Source: Zizania palustris (Eukaryota; Streptophyta; Magnoliopsida; Poales; Poaceae). From it: a DNA stretch of 64,000 nt. Position 1 is the first letter of the stretch, and every line of letters begins with the position of its first letter. Location of the stretch: positions 64,917,144 through 64,981,143 of the forward strand of contig JAAALK010000287.1 of NCBI GenBank assembly GCA_019279435.1, given 5' to 3'. Position numbers and translations under genes: made by a program. Shown here one piece after another: positions 42,711 through 54,180 of this stretch. The notes under the pieces are model-generated. The model saw only the letters and a program-made list of their open reading frames with translations, did not search any database and was not told where the DNA came from.

Positions 42711-42723
42711 GGCTCTGATACCA
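42711..42723 (-). other. copia-B2 primer binding site
   Basis: The minus strand reads TGGTATCAGAGCC, two bases inside the 5' LTR end CTACA. Initiator methionine tRNA type. Confidence 0.95.
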
Positions 42724-42725
42724 CT

Positions 42726-44409
42726 TGTAGGACCGAAAGTAGCGACCAGAGGGGGGGTGAATGGGCGCCTAAAAATTCTTTCGAATCAATGGCCTGCTCC
42801 CAAAACCCAACGCATTTTAAAAAGAAAAACTAAACAGCAATGCGAGAACAGATTGACTAAGTCTGCAGATTCGAAGTTTGCTGATTCTGAGGTTGCAGAT
42901 TCTGAGGTTGCAGATTCTGAGGTTGCAGATTCTGAGGTTGCAGATTCGGAGGTTGCAGATTCGAAGTATGCAGATTCGAAGGTTGCAGATTCGAAGTATG
43001 CAGATTCGAAGTATGCAGATTCGAAGCTTGCAGATTCGAAGTCTGCTGATTCGAAGTCTGCTGATTCGAAGTCTGCAGGTTCGAAGCTTGCAGATTCGAA
43101 GTCTGCAGATTCGAAGCTTGCAGATTCGAAGACTGCTGATTCGAAGTCTGCTGATTCGAAGCCTGCAGGTTCGAAGCTTGCAGATTCGAAGTCTGCAGAT
43201 TCGAAGCTTGCAGATTCGAAGTCTGCTGATTCGAAGTCTGCTGATTCGAAGTCTGCAGGTTCGAAGCTTGCAGATTCGAAGTCTGCAGATTCGAAGCTTG
43301 CAGATTCGAAGTCTGCTGATTCGAAGTCTGCTGATTCGAAGCCTGCAGATTCGAAGCTTGCAGATTCGAAGTCTGCAACACAGAGTTGGACTTCACACAA
43401 GAAAAGGAACTTTGACCCTGCCAACTCGATCAAAAAGCAACACAGGAAAAGCAAGGCTAAAGTACTATCATACTGTAGCTACAGGAAAGTAGTACTACTT
43501 GCTACAGAGTAGTAGTACTACTTGCAACAGCAAGAACTAGTACTACTTCTCACGAAGAACACATACAACAGAGAAGCTTCTGTTCCAAATAAATTGATCG
43601 CACACACAGAGAATGAACTGCAGTGCACAAAAATGCTTCGCACAAGCAAAAACAGCCAGATTAAAAGCTCTCCCAGACAACAAAAAGTCACTTAAAAACT
43701 TCAGGAAGAACAAGGCTTGTTGCCTGGTGACCCACGCATGAACAGGGGAGAGAGAATGCAAGAAACAAAATGACCCAAAGGAGTAGTATTGATTTTCAGC
43801 AAAAGGGTAGTCCAAACCCTAGGGGTTGGGGTCCTATTTATAGGCAGCCCAACACTAGGAATATTCTACCTGCCCCTTAGGGTTTTTACAGACTCAAAAA
43901 TAAAGGAAAAGACTCTACTGCCCTTAGGTATTTTTACAGACACGACAGACTGACTGTGGGCCTAGAGTTACAGATGACTTATCCGGAAGCTAAGTTTTCG
44001 TAGCGACTACGGCTTCTCTTCTGGACAGTCGGATACAAGATCGACGGTCGTCAGTTTTGCGCCGAAACTGACAAAGCCTCCACCGACTTTGCACCAGGTA
44101 CCCGGATTGGGCCGGCCCGATTCCGCAGCTCTCTCAGCCCGGCAATCACTCACCGCCCGTGTACCTGAGTCAATCCTGGTCAACAGCCCAGTGGGTCTTC
44201 TACTGCTTCTGGCCCATGCACCTGGATTGGGCCAGCCCGACTTCGCAGCCTCCTCTGCCCGACAGTCGCTCGCTGCCCGTGTACCTGAGTCACACGCGGC
44301 CCATAAAACAGCAGATCTCCTCTCTTCTTCAGTCCTCTTTGACTATTCGTTGACAATGACTCATCACTTCTAGAGCCATGAGGCCCACGCTATTCAGCAT
44401 GGCTCCTCA
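42726..44409 (-). repeat. copia-B2 5' LTR (1684 bp)
   Basis: It matches 33697-35380 at all but four noticed positions. The TATA box is at about 43833-43845 on the minus strand. Near the LTR 3' end, the minus strand reads GCGCCCATTCACCCCCCCTC, similar to the copia-A LTR end. GGGAG at 44410-44414 is the right target duplication. Confidence 0.96.
42865..43379 (-). repeat. 15-bp tandem repeat array in the 5' LTR (34 units)
   Basis: Same 34-unit array as in the other LTR, differing at one base. Given the TATA at about 43840, the element transcript would carry this array in its 5' leader. Confidence 0.93.
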
Positions 44410-44414
44410 GGGAG

Positions 44415-47216
44415 GCCAGGGCAAGCATTCAGGCGGCTCGAGGGGATCGAGAGCGGAAGTGGCTTGCTGGTGCTCGGAGTCACAAAGCGGTGTCACGAGT
44501 CGAAGGGTTGAGAGGCTTTGTCAGTTTTTGTTGAAAACCGTCACAAATCTAGTTTTGTTGATTTCAATAGTTTGGAGTCCTTTTTACTTTGAGTCAATGT
44601 GTAATAAAAAGTTTTGAGTCTAGATTAATTGTACTCCTTTGGTATATTTTTCAGAATTTCTTAATTCTGAAAATATATTACAAGGAATAGGATCTTTGTG
44701 TAATTTTTTAATTCTAGAGGGTTCTTTTCAGAAAATACCCCCCATGGCTGGGCTATAAATAGAGGACCATTCCATGGGCAGGTTGCTGCTGATTTTTGCT
44801 GAACAATTCAACCACTACTTCATTTTTAATGCAGCCATTTTGTTTTTCACAACAGCTACTGTTCCAGATCCGAAAATGGAACAGGAACCAGCGAGAGAAT
44901 TGTTCTGGGCGCACGTAAGTATTTCAGTCTAGATTCAATCTTTGTGTGCATTTTCTGATGAATCTAGTATAGAACATGTGATAGATGCCTATGTAAATTT
45001 TGTTAAGGATGATTTGAATGTTCCATTTTTGAAGTTTGCAACTGGTTTCAGCAATGTCTTCTTAATTATTTCGCTTCTCAAAAGTGACATCACATCACTG
45101 AAAAATATTTCTGGTTGAAGCTGTTCTTGATGAATCTCTGGTTATTTCTCAGTTCATGCAACTTGTTTTCAGCTTCCTTTTGAATCATCAAAAGATTACT
45201 AAAAGCACTTTTCATTCAGTTGTTCAACTATCCACTTTTTGCTGCACAAAAAATCCTATGGCTGGTGGTTGGATCTCTTACTTGTGAGCCAAGTTATGTG
45301 AAGTTTTTTTCTGCTTCTTTCTCCTGCGTGCTGCTGTTGAAGAGACTAATCATTCTGCTGGAATATCTCCAAGGTCAGGGTGGTTCTGAACTAGATCTAA
45401 TTTTGTGTTCTTCAATCAAATTTCCTGCACACTTTTCGGATGGCAAACAGTGCCCAGAGTGTTCTGCTAAAAGATTTTATACCAGGTTCTTCTATTGTTC
45501 TGTTGCTTATCTGTTTCATCTCTAGATGATACTAGTTTATTACTTTGCCAAGTAGCTCTTCTTCTGATGTTTTTGATTCTGAATTCACTTTTTGTTACTA
45601 GTCGATTGGTTCATATCAAGAGATCTTTTCTACATAATTGAATTGCTACTATTGGTTTTTAGCTAGAGTTCTTCCTCTGATCAGAGCAGAAAATGCCAGG
45701 ATTATACTGTTTGTCATCTTTGTTTATTTTGCATCAGGTTCTTTATTTGTGTTGTTGAAATGATACTTGATGGACAGCATCAAACTGAAATCTGTGTATC
45801 AGCAAACTGATCTGCATGTGGCCTGTTCTGAATTTTTGAGAGAGTTTAACCTTGAGCTATTTTGTCTGAAACAGGGTTTAATTTTCAGATGTGTGTCAAG
45901 AATCTTGATTATTAAGTTTGAATGTGTGTTACTAATTTGATCAGATCATAGTATCTATTCTGAATCTATTTGAATATTATTATCTCTTAGGATACGTTTG
46001 TTTGAAGTGTTGAAATTGAACTTTTCATTCAAGAAATATGTTTACTAACTCAGAAATACTGTGATGTGCTGAATGGGTATGATAATACTGTTTCAGTTCA
46101 GGATATTTTCAGTTGAATGTGTAAATCTGATTTCAGATACTGTTTTGAATCTGAATTAATTTTGAAGTGATTCTGAGGTTTAGATATTATTGTCCAGATC
46201 AGGTTCATCCTCTGAATTTTAGCTTAAATCTCAGTCCTAGCATTCATTTGAATTCTATACAGGTTCTGAATTGTAAATCTGATTCATGCACTATTTTGAA
46301 ACTGAACTATTTTCAATCACTGTTTACTTCTGCAAATTGTAACAGGCTGTTTGATCTGAAATTCTGTATTCTGAGTGCACAGTTCTGATTTTGAGTATTC
46401 TGAAAAGTACTAATGAGTGTCTGATACAAATCTGAACTAATTTAAATCCGATTCTTTGAATTCTGTTTCAGGTTTAGATAGTTTTGTTCATAACATATTC
46501 AATCTCTGAAATTTATTTACAACTTTAGTTCTGAATTTTCAGTAGCAAAACCTTGAGTTTGAAACTTCTGAACTCTAAATTTTAAATCAAGTTTCTTGAT
46601 ATTTACTGTGTCTAATCCAGGAAATTTCAGAATGTGTAGTTGTAGTTTTGAATGGTTGTTTAGAATCTGAATTGAAGAGTTTAGTAACTGCAAAATGTTT
46701 TCCAGCCTGAATTAAATTGATTAAATCTATCTCTGATTTTAGAAGTGGTTGAAAATGTCTCAGCTCTGTAGCTTGCTAATCTGAACTGATTTAAAATAGC
46801 AATCTGATTTCTGAACAGAAATCTAGTGAGGAGATAAAATTGTTTTTCAAACTGATTTGTTGTTGCTTTGAATGAGTTGATCTAGTTATCCTTGCTGAAG
46901 CTTTGAAATCTAATCTGAGTTTAGTCTGAACTCTGAATTGTCCTATGGTTCAGTTTTCAGATTAACATTTCTGTTCATCTTCAGTTTTCTTTTTCAGGAT
47001 CTGTTTAAGTGCTGAGCTCAATTGAATTGTGCTGAAAACTGGTTTGTGATTAAGTATACTTGCTGGAGGGCTTATCCTGTGTTAGTTCTCTAATAGCAAG
47101 TCTATCTCATAGTCATTGATCCTGAATCAGTAGAGCTAAAATTGGTAATTCAATTGGTTCAAGATAGTCTTAGAACAGCAAGTAAAGTTGAAAAAGAATT
47201 GTCTGGACTGTCTTGT
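44415..47216 (+). other. TATA promoter and CTGAA-rich tract, no gene recognised
   Basis: The first 330 bp continue the Sirevirus-like LTR and contain GGCTATAAATAGAGGA at 44752-44767. A donor-like CACGTAAGTATTTCAG lies at 44915-44930. From about 45000 to 47050 the sequence is AT-rich and saturated with TCTGAA, CTGAAT and TTTCAGA words. Short open frames there are not convincing. It could be LTR R/U5, an intron or ancient satellite-like DNA. Confidence 0.55.
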
Positions 47217-47670
47217 GTTAGGTAAACATTCTTCCCACATCTTTAAATTCTTCTTTGATATAGCCTGTAACATGGCCGATAGTGTATGGTTGACTACCTC
47301 AGTTTGTCCATCGGTTTGTGGGTGGCATGTGGTGGAGAAAAGTAGCTTGGTTCCCAAATTGTTCCATAAGCTTCTCCAGAAGTGGCTCAAGAACGATCGA
47401 CCACTACAAATATAATATACTTTCCTTTTTGTCCGTGGTAACCCTAGTACGAAATCCATTAATATATCTTCCCACAAAATGCTAGGAATTAGAAGGGGCA
47501 TATAAAGTCCGAAAGGGTTCAGAAGTGATTTAGCTTTGTTACAAGTATTGCAACATGAGACGTAGCGCTCGACATTCCGCCACATCCTTGGCCAAAAGAA
47601 GTGTGTACAACACGTCCTTTATTTTCTTTATTCCAAAATGCCCCATCAAACCACCACCATGAGCTTCCTG
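47217..47670 (-). pseudogene. gypsy-E integrase, truncated
   Basis: The minus strand gives HGGGLMGHFGIKK (zinc His), CNTCNKAKSLLNPFG (zinc Cys pair), ILMDFVLGLPRTKR (first catalytic Asp), then directly SFLSHFWRSLWNNLGTKLLF and CHPQTDGQTEVVN (catalytic Glu). About 60 residues including the second Asp are missing, and the C-terminus after EECLPN is replaced by unrelated DNA at 47217. Clearly dead. Confidence 0.88.
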
Positions 47671-47879
47671 CAAGAATAAAAGGTGAATGGAGCTAGCTGG
47701 GATGCATAGCTTGTTAGCTCAGTACAACAGTCCCTCATTCAACACATACTTATTCCAAGCTTGGCCTTCCCTGCAATTTTCAAAGGCTTCCTTAAAATCT
47801 AAATTAGTGGAATACAAATATTTTAATGTTTCTAGGCCAAATATTTTATGATCAAGCTGAGTTAGCATAGTAAAGCGCC

Positions 47880-48330
47880 TAGATAGGGCATCAACAATGA
47901 CATTATCTTTTCCTCGTTAATGTTTAATGACATATGAAAAATATTCTATGAACTCAACCCATTTGGCGTGTCGCTTATTCATTTTCGCTTGGCTTGTGAT
48001 GTGTTTCAAAGATTCATGGTCAAAATGAATGACAAACTCCTTAGGCCAAAGATAATGTTGCCATGTTTCTAACACTCGAACTAAAGCATACAACTCTTTA
48101 TCATAAGTAGAATAATTCAGATTAGCTCCATGCAATTTCTCACTAAAGTAAGCAATGGGTTTACCTTCGTGTAGGAGCACTCCTCTGATTCCAATACCAC
48201 TAGCATCACATTCCAGCTCAAAGGTCTTACCAAAGTCAGGGAGTTGGAGTAGAGGTGCATGTGTAAGCTTTTACTTAAGCATGTCAAAGGCTTTCTCCTA
48301 TGTTGGACCCCATATAAAAGAAGTGCCCTT
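47880..48330 (-). pseudogene. gypsy-E RNase H
   Basis: The minus-strand frame 48180-47917 reads GKPIAYFSEKLHGANLNYST, YDKELYALVRVLETWQHYLW, DHESLKHITSQAKMNKRHAKW and EFIEYFSYVIKH, the gypsy RNase H just upstream of integrase. The upstream catalytic part is in another frame (48180-48330). Multiple stops surround it. Confidence 0.88.
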
Positions 48331-49160
48331 CTTTGTTAGCTCATTGAGTGGGCCTGCAATAGTGCTGAAATCCTTCACAAACCGCCGATAGAATCTGGAA
48401 AGTCCATGAAAAATCCTCACATGTGACAGTTTGAGGAATCAGCCATCTCTTGATGGCCTCAATTTTTGCTTCATCCACCTCAATGCCCTACGGAGTAATA
48501 ACATAGCCAAGAAAGGAAACACGATTTGTGCAAAAGTTGCACTTCTCAAGATTACCGAACAAGCAGGCATCCCTCAAGGCGTTGAAAACAGTACGTAGAT
48601 GGTTTAAATGTTCATCATCGGATTTGCTATAAATCAAGATATCATCAAAGTAAACTACCACAAATTTTCAATAAACACTCTCAAAACTGCATTCATCAAA
48701 CGCATGAATGTGCTCGGCGTATTTGTTAATCCAAAAGGCATGACTAGCCACTCATATAATCCAAACTTAGTTTTGAAAGCCTTTTTCTACTCATCTCCTA
48801 ATTTCATTCAGATTTGGTGGTATCTACTACACAAGTCAATCTTTGTGAAAATGATGGAACCACTCAACTCATCAAGAATGTCTTCTAGTCTAGGAATAGG
48901 GTGTCGATACCTGATTGTAATGTTATTGATGGCCCTACAATCGACACACATATGCCAACTACCATCCTTTTTAGGAACCAAAAGAACAGGAAAAGCATAG
49001 GGGCTAAGGCTCTCACGTACGTACCCATGGTCCAAAAGCTCTTGGAATTGCCGCTAAATTTCTTTGGTTTCCTCCGGATTTGTTCTGTAGGCAGCTCTGT
49101 TTGGCAATGTCGCACCCAGAATCAGCTCAATCTGATGTTCAATACCTTGAATAGGTGGTA
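48330..49160 (-). pseudogene. gypsy-E reverse transcriptase
   Basis: Best seen at 49035-48808: SPYAFPVLLVPKKDGSWHMC, VDCRAINNITIRYRHPIPRL and FTKIDLCSRYHQI (first catalytic Asp). Downstream to 48330 the domain continues with many stops (for example the LVVYFDDILIYSKS-like region near 48640). The N-terminal ILGAT-type linker is at about 49100. Heavily decayed. Confidence 0.82.
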
Positions 49161-49388
49161 GTCCTAGGGGTATCTCTGCTGGGAAGACATCCTTGTATTC
49201 CTGCAAAAGGTTAGTAATAGCAGGGGTAGAGAAGTAGGAATATCTTCGATGGAAAACAACACTTCTTTACATATTAGAGCATAGCAAGGGAAGTGAAGTT
49301 CATCAATTCTAACAAGATCAGATCTAGTAGCAAGCATAACTCATCCTTTCAATTTAATTCTCTCAAGTTTAGAATTATTATGTTTCTT

Positions 49389-49840
49389 CTATTTCTTAGG
49401 TGGAAAAATGGTGTGAGCTACTTGTTGACTTTTAGATTGTGGCACACTCTCCTTCTTGCTATTCTCAGCACTCTCTCTTTCACATTGTGCAATCTCAGCA
49501 GAGGTCATAGGGAGCAATGTAATTTTCTTTCCTTTGTGCACAAGTGTATATTTATTACTTCTATCATGATGGGTGGCATTCATATCGAATTCCCATGGGT
49601 GACCCAATAAGAGGGAACAATCTTGCATGGGTACTCACAATCAACAAAGTCATGGTATGGGCCGATGAAAAATTGTACCCTAGCCGATTGTGTTACCTTG
49701 ACCTTACCACTATTGTTAAACCACTGGATATGGTAGGAGTGAGGATGTGGGCACGTGGTCAACCCAAGCTTGTCAACCATATCTGAGCTCACCAAATTAT
49801 TGCAGCTCGCTCCATCAATATGATGACACGAACACGCCAA
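49389..49840 (-). pseudogene. gypsy-E aspartic protease region
   Basis: The minus-strand frame 49840-49580 contains HIDGASCNNLVSSDMVDKLG, a retropepsin active site of D-G-A type, and QWFNNSGKVKVTQSARVQF. The rest (DCSLLLGHPWEFDMNATHH, KYTLVHKGKKITLLPMT) lies in a second frame, 49628-49389, so there is a frameshift near 49600. 49161-49388 is the linker to RT, without a readable frame. Confidence 0.82.
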
Positions 49841-50061
49841 TCCTTCACAATGAGATACATTTGAAATAAATTGGGTCGCTAGAGTGTATCGGCTTGTTCC
49901 ACTTAAGTGTTCAATACACGTTGTACAATAAAATTCTGGTATGTCTCTGTAGCAGTAGTATCTAGGATCTCCTCTCCTTCGCTATTAGCCTCCTCATTAC
50001 CTGCATTGTTAGTTCCCGAAGCAATTGTATCCTCAATTTTGCTAGCACTAACATACCCACC

Positions 50062-51206
50062 TTATTTAGTTGCGATGAACGTTTGTCGCTGGCTTAAGAA
50101 GTCTCTCATGATATGGCCTTTTCCCTTGTAGTTGTGGCAGATAACTCTACTAGATCGTCCTTTGGAGGCAACCGATGAAGAACTATTTGTTGATGCTGAA
50201 GGGGCCGATGATCGGCCCTTTGCCTCTTGTATCGGCGACACAAATGGTGTTGTTGAACGCGCCTTAGACTCGAAGAGGGCAGCAGTCCGTGTAGGACGTG
50301 TTTTTTTGACAGTTGTAGACATTGATCTTGAGTCGATGAATTTTCCTTTCGACCTTGGATGTCATCCCTGCAATTCTCTTTCTTCTTTCATAGCAAGGTG
50401 GAACAATCGATTGAGAGAATTATATTCTTTATAGTCAACAATGTCCTATATTTCTCTCTTTAATCCACCAAAGAATCTAGCCATTTTAGACTCTTCATCC
50501 TCAACTACCTTACAACGTAACATTCCTATTTACAGCTCTTGGTAGTACTCTTCTACCGATTTGTTTCCCTGATTCAACCGTTGTAATTTTTGAGCAAGTC
50601 ACGTTTAAAGGTAGTGGGGACGAATCTACCATGCATAGCCCTCTTTAGTCGTTCCCAAGTGTCTGGCGCTAAGCCCACATTGGCCAATTCATTCGCCCAA
50701 ATAATTGCAAAATCAGTGAACTCACTGGTGACTTGTCTAACCCTATGAATTTATGGAACAAGGTGGGATTTGAATTTTTGTTCTACTGTCATCTCCCAAT
50801 TCAGGTAAACCTCAGCATCATAGGACCCCGAGAATGATGGTATGCTAAACTTAATCTTGGCAAAAGAATTATCAACACGAGGATTTGGGTCATTGTTACC
50901 TCCCATACCTTGTCAACGTGGTTGTCATGGACGAAGAGGTTCTCTAGCAAGGGGTGGAACATATTCTTCTTGATTAATGCCATCAACATCGAGCTCCTTG
51001 TCTCGGTTGTCTAGTGGGGGTGGTTGCCTTTCTAAGTTCTCTATCCTAGTGACGATGGTGGCAATGTTGCTTTCTATCATCTCTATTCGGTGCTCATTAT
51101 CCTGATTGCTCTTGAGGATGTTCGCACTGAGTTCTTGCAGCAATTGTCCAAGTTCGTTCTTGCACACACATTCGTTTCCATCACCTTGGTGTGGTGATCC
51201 TGACAT
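50062..51206 (-). pseudogene. gypsy-E gag
   Basis: ATG at 51206-51204 (MSGSPHQGDGNECVCKNELG), then a helical N-terminal part (EHRIEMIESNIATIVTRIEN) and a gag core in broken frames (50924-50330). The end, 50322-50062, has a Ser-rich stretch and a degenerate zinc knuckle, CHNYKGKGHIMRDF, in which the second and last Cys are Tyr and Phe. 49841-50061 is the gag-protease linker. Confidence 0.78.
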
Positions 51207-51871
51207 GTTTAGTGAGAGCAAACAAAACCCCAAGAAACTTACAAGTACGTTAGTTCCCTATAAACTACTAGGATGTGGAGTCACTCACACTCAAGTGTTT
51301 AACTAAGCTCTTGCAAGGTACTTACCATTCGTAGCAGGTTGTACAACCGGTTGGCTTGTGGATGATACCGTTGAAGTCGTGAGTGTAGCGACTGCTGGCT
51401 GGAACTTTATTGATCTGAAGAAAGGTGGAACTTTGAAGGCTTTGTCTTTGTTAGCAAGTTTTAGCACAGATCGACAGCAGTTAGTAAAGCTCAATAATAA
51501 TCCACAATACTTGCCTTGGTTGCTGGTCTAATAGTGCTCCTAGAAACTAGTCTAAGCACAGAAATAGATTCAAACCAAGGACAACTTTTCTTTTCTTCTT
51601 CCTCACATTTTTCTCGTCCTTCTTTTTTGAAACCTTCTTCCTCCTAGCATTCTTCTTCTTTTTTATCCTCTTTTTTTGAGCTTATTGATTTTTTGCTCAA
51701 ACAAAATTTACCCAAGGAGGCAACCGAAAGGAAGAAGGAAGAGTAGCAGATAAACAAAAAGAACCTTTAGAATTCTGCTCTTCCGACCGCTTTTCCGACC
51801 GAAGCAAGATAAGACTGACTCCCAGTAGGATTTAGGGTTGGGTTCAGATATCCCAAGCCTAAACAAGATTA
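51207..51871 (-). other. gypsy-E leader region, distal half
   Basis: 665 bp between gag and the CACTA insertion. Polypyrimidine-rich at 51580-51690 (TTCTTCTT runs). No gene recognised. It continues at 55283-55525 beyond the CACTA element up to the primer site. Confidence 0.55.
51869..51871. repeat. CACTA-1 target site duplication
   Basis: TTA here and at 55280-55282, the 3-bp duplication typical of CACTA transposons. Confidence 0.88.
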
Positions 51872-51889
51872 CACTACCACAAAAATGGT

Positions 51890-52200
51890 CTCTAGTGACG
51901 CGGCTTTAGTAACGGGTAAAAGACATGCGTCAGTAATACACTTTTAGTGACGGGTTGATTCACACACGTTAGTACTGTTGTATCATTAGTGACAGATCGT
52001 GGTATGACCCGTCACTATAGATGATGCTGGCGGGGGCGCCCACATTAGTGATGGGTCATACAGTTACTTGTCACTAAAGGTACCACATTAGTGATGGTTG
52101 GTAGTACCACCCGTCACTAATGAGTGTTGCCCAAAACCCTAAGGCCACCTTTAGTGACGTGTTATATTTATACCCGTCACTGATGACTCCCGCTTATAAA
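51890..52200. repeat. CACTA-1 left subterminal repeats
   Basis: Alternating TAGTGACGGGT and ACCCGTCACTA words, about ten with variants, in both orientations. Confidence 0.85.
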
Positions 52201-52404
52201 TAGGCAGGGCAGGAAGTGGGTCGTCATGCTTTCATTTCGCGCAACCCTAACTTACTCCCGCCACTGCCATCGCCTTCGTCGCTCCGTTGCTCGTGCCCTT
52301 CATCGTCATTCTCGCAAGTTTGTCTATGCTTACTATTAAATCTCAGTTTATAAATCGATCTTCATGTAAGCAAAATTTGTTTATTGAATTTGTGAATTAG
52401 GGAT

Positions 52405-53040
52405 ATGGCAACATATTTGAACGATCTACAAGTACCAACCTATGTTCCTGATAGTTGCTTAATAAAGATCAATCATCTCATTCATGGGGGGCGTCACCAG
52501 GTCAATTTAGTTATAGTTTTTTGTACATTGCATGTCCTGTTTTTTGTGTTAATTAACAAACTGAAGCACATCTATTACTGTTGTAGTATTTATTAAAAAG
52601 ATTTTGTGAAGTCAATAACATTCGTGCGGGCGACACTCTCAAAATAATGACAAGAGATGGGTGCACTGCTGCGGTTGAGGTTATGAGCTATGGGGGCGGT
52701 GGTACGATATGCCTTCACAAAGGGTGGAGTGAATTTAGTCACAGAGATGGCCTAACACAAGGGGACTATTTGGTATTAACAATGGGACAAGCTCCATTGA
52801 CTGTTATGGCAAAATTATACACTAACTTTGGTGATGAGAAGACCCCAACAGCCACCAAAGTGGATGGCAATGACAATAGTGGCATACATAGAGAAGCGAC
52901 TACATCACTTGACATGAACATCTTTTGTTTATGTTCTTATCATGCATGGTTTCTTATAATGTTAGGGGCGGGTTCTAGCAATGTTGTAGACAGGAAGGGG
53001 AAGGTGATAGCTAGGGAGGTCGACACCGACCAAATGGACT
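52405..53040 (+). pseudogene. Captured B3-like DNA-binding domain gene, first domain
   Basis: Exon 1 (52405-52500) is MATYLNDLQVPTYVPDSCLI plus 12 residues and ends CAG before GTCAATTT. The intron ends TTGTAG at 52586, and exon 2 continues in phase 0: FCEVNNIRAGDTLKIMTRDG, then GTICLHKGWSEFSHRDGLTQ and GDYLVLTMGQAPLTV. The pattern of a GW-x-x-F helix followed by L-x-x-GD and a hydrophobic strand is that of plant B3 domains (REM-like). The frame ends in TAA at 53041-53043. The retained introns show capture at DNA level. Function of the source gene unknown. Confidence 0.65.
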
Positions 53041-53043
53041 AAT

Positions 53044-53516
53044 TGAAGCACATCTGTTATTTTAGCAATCCAACAGATGTAACTCCAGCAAGGAAGACTC
53101 TCCTACCAGACATCTCGACACGTTTATCCTCCGAGAGTCAGTTATATGTCTACACAATAAATAACACAATCATCAACAAAAAGTCGGTGGTAAGTTATTT
53201 GATCATGTACTAAATTTATACAAATAGCATTATCTAATAGTTTTGTTTAAATTTTATTTTATAGTACTTCTCAAGGCAGTACAGTGACAAGTATATCACA
53301 CCTCACCTACACTAATAGACCACCGAGGTCCAAGTGGAAACAGCAAGGTCTGACATAGTCCCAATTGCGATGTATCAAGGGACGGATGGATGGTGCTATC
53401 TAACTAAAGGTTTTGGGCAATTTCTTAGTGATAACTCGCTAGAAATTGGGACAGTGTGTGCCTTCCAGGTCAATGTTGGTACTAATGGCATTGAGGTTGT
53501 AATGTATGTACTGTAA
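53044..53516 (+). pseudogene. Captured B3-like gene, second domain
   Basis: The frame continues past the TAA with SNPTDVTPARKTLLPDISTR and YVYTINNTIINKKSV, a donor GTAAGT at 53190 and an acceptor ATAG ending 53264, then YFSRQYSDKYITPHLH and two stops. After them comes TARSDIVPIAMYQGTDGWCY, then LTKGFGQFLSDNSLEIGTVC and AFQVNVG. The W-x-x-L-x-x-GF-x-x-F / L-x-x-G-x-x-C-x-F signature is again B3-like. Three stops make it a pseudogene. Confidence 0.65.
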
Positions 53517-53824
53517 ACCTAGGATGAATTATGACTTGTGATAAATTAACTTTTGTGACGAATTATCAAGGATTATTGTGATGTGTTTAATTCACTGTTT
53601 GATGGATTTAATTCAGGCTGAAACCTAAAAATATGATTGTGATGTGTTTTGGAAACTTGACTGCAAAATCCAGGTGCCTTCCATTTCAACATTGTTACCC
53701 TTATTTTTTCAAAATTACCATAACATTAGTGACGAGTAACAATAATTACCTGTCACTAATGAAGCGTTTAGTGATGGGTAACAATAATTACCCGTCACTG
53801 AAGGTATACGTCAAAAAAGGTCGT

Positions 53825-54180
53825 AGGAGTCATCAGTGACGGGTCATAATGTGCACTCGTCACTGATGACCCCTCATACGTGGGTACCGAGGGTCGGTCT
53901 TTCATTTCCCGCAACCCTAACCCTAACACTGCCACCACCGCCATCATCAGTGACGGGTCATAATGTGCACCTGTCACTGATGACTCCTCCTACGTGGGTA
54001 CCGAAGGTCGGCCTTTCATTTCCCGCAACCCTAACTCTAACACTCTCACCACCACTGTCATCAGTGATGGGTCATAATGTGCACCCATCACTGATGACTC
54101 CTCCCGCCTATAACTTGGCGGGTATCGAGGGTCAGGCTTTCATTTCTCGCAACCCTACCCTAACACTCTCGCTGTCGTTT
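53825..54180 (+). repeat. Three tandem copies of a ~115-bp block in CACTA-1
   Basis: Each copy has CATCAGTGACGGGTCATAAT, GTCACTGATGACTCCTCC or close, then CTTTCATTTCCCGCAACCCT and ACACT(G/C)(C/T)CACC. A related piece with TATAAATAGGC and TTTCGCGCAACCCTAACTTA occurs at 52190-52260 at the other end. The units mix subterminal repeats with transcribed-leader-like sequence. Confidence 0.75.

Larger units (their letters stand above)
33697..44409 (-). mobile_element. Ty1/copia Sirevirus copia-B2, complete and young
   Basis: 10713 bp with two 1684-bp LTRs of equal length, perfect 5-bp duplication GGGAG, initiator-Met primer site, gag, a pol frame open for about 1065 codons, post-pol region with clustered purine tracts, and terminal polypurine tract. 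Comparing the LTRs by eye I saw four substitutions and no indels (33843/42872, 34575/43604, 34801/43830, 35194/44223). Gag carries one in-frame TAA. Confidence 0.96.
33337..47216 (+). mobile_element. Sirevirus-like LTR inserted in gypsy-E, itself split by copia-B2
   Basis: From 33337, TGTGAAATCAAGGGTGGTTT and GATGATGAGTGATTGACA resemble the first 55 bp of the copia-A LTR (TGAGAAACCAAGGGTTGGTT, GTGATGAGTGATTGACAG). It is interrupted by copia-B2 (33697-44409) and continues from 44415 with a plus-strand TATA box, GGCTATAAATAGAGGA, at 44752. A 2-kb tract dense in CTGAA follows. The right edge is set only by where gypsy-E integrase resumes (about 47217), so the extent is uncertain. No internal genes are seen, so a solo LTR is the simplest reading. 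Confidence 0.5.

Noticed and set aside
45220..45525. 101-codon open frame in the CTGAA-rich tract
   Set aside because: Hydrophobic low-complexity translation of T-rich DNA. No domain or supporting promoter spacing.
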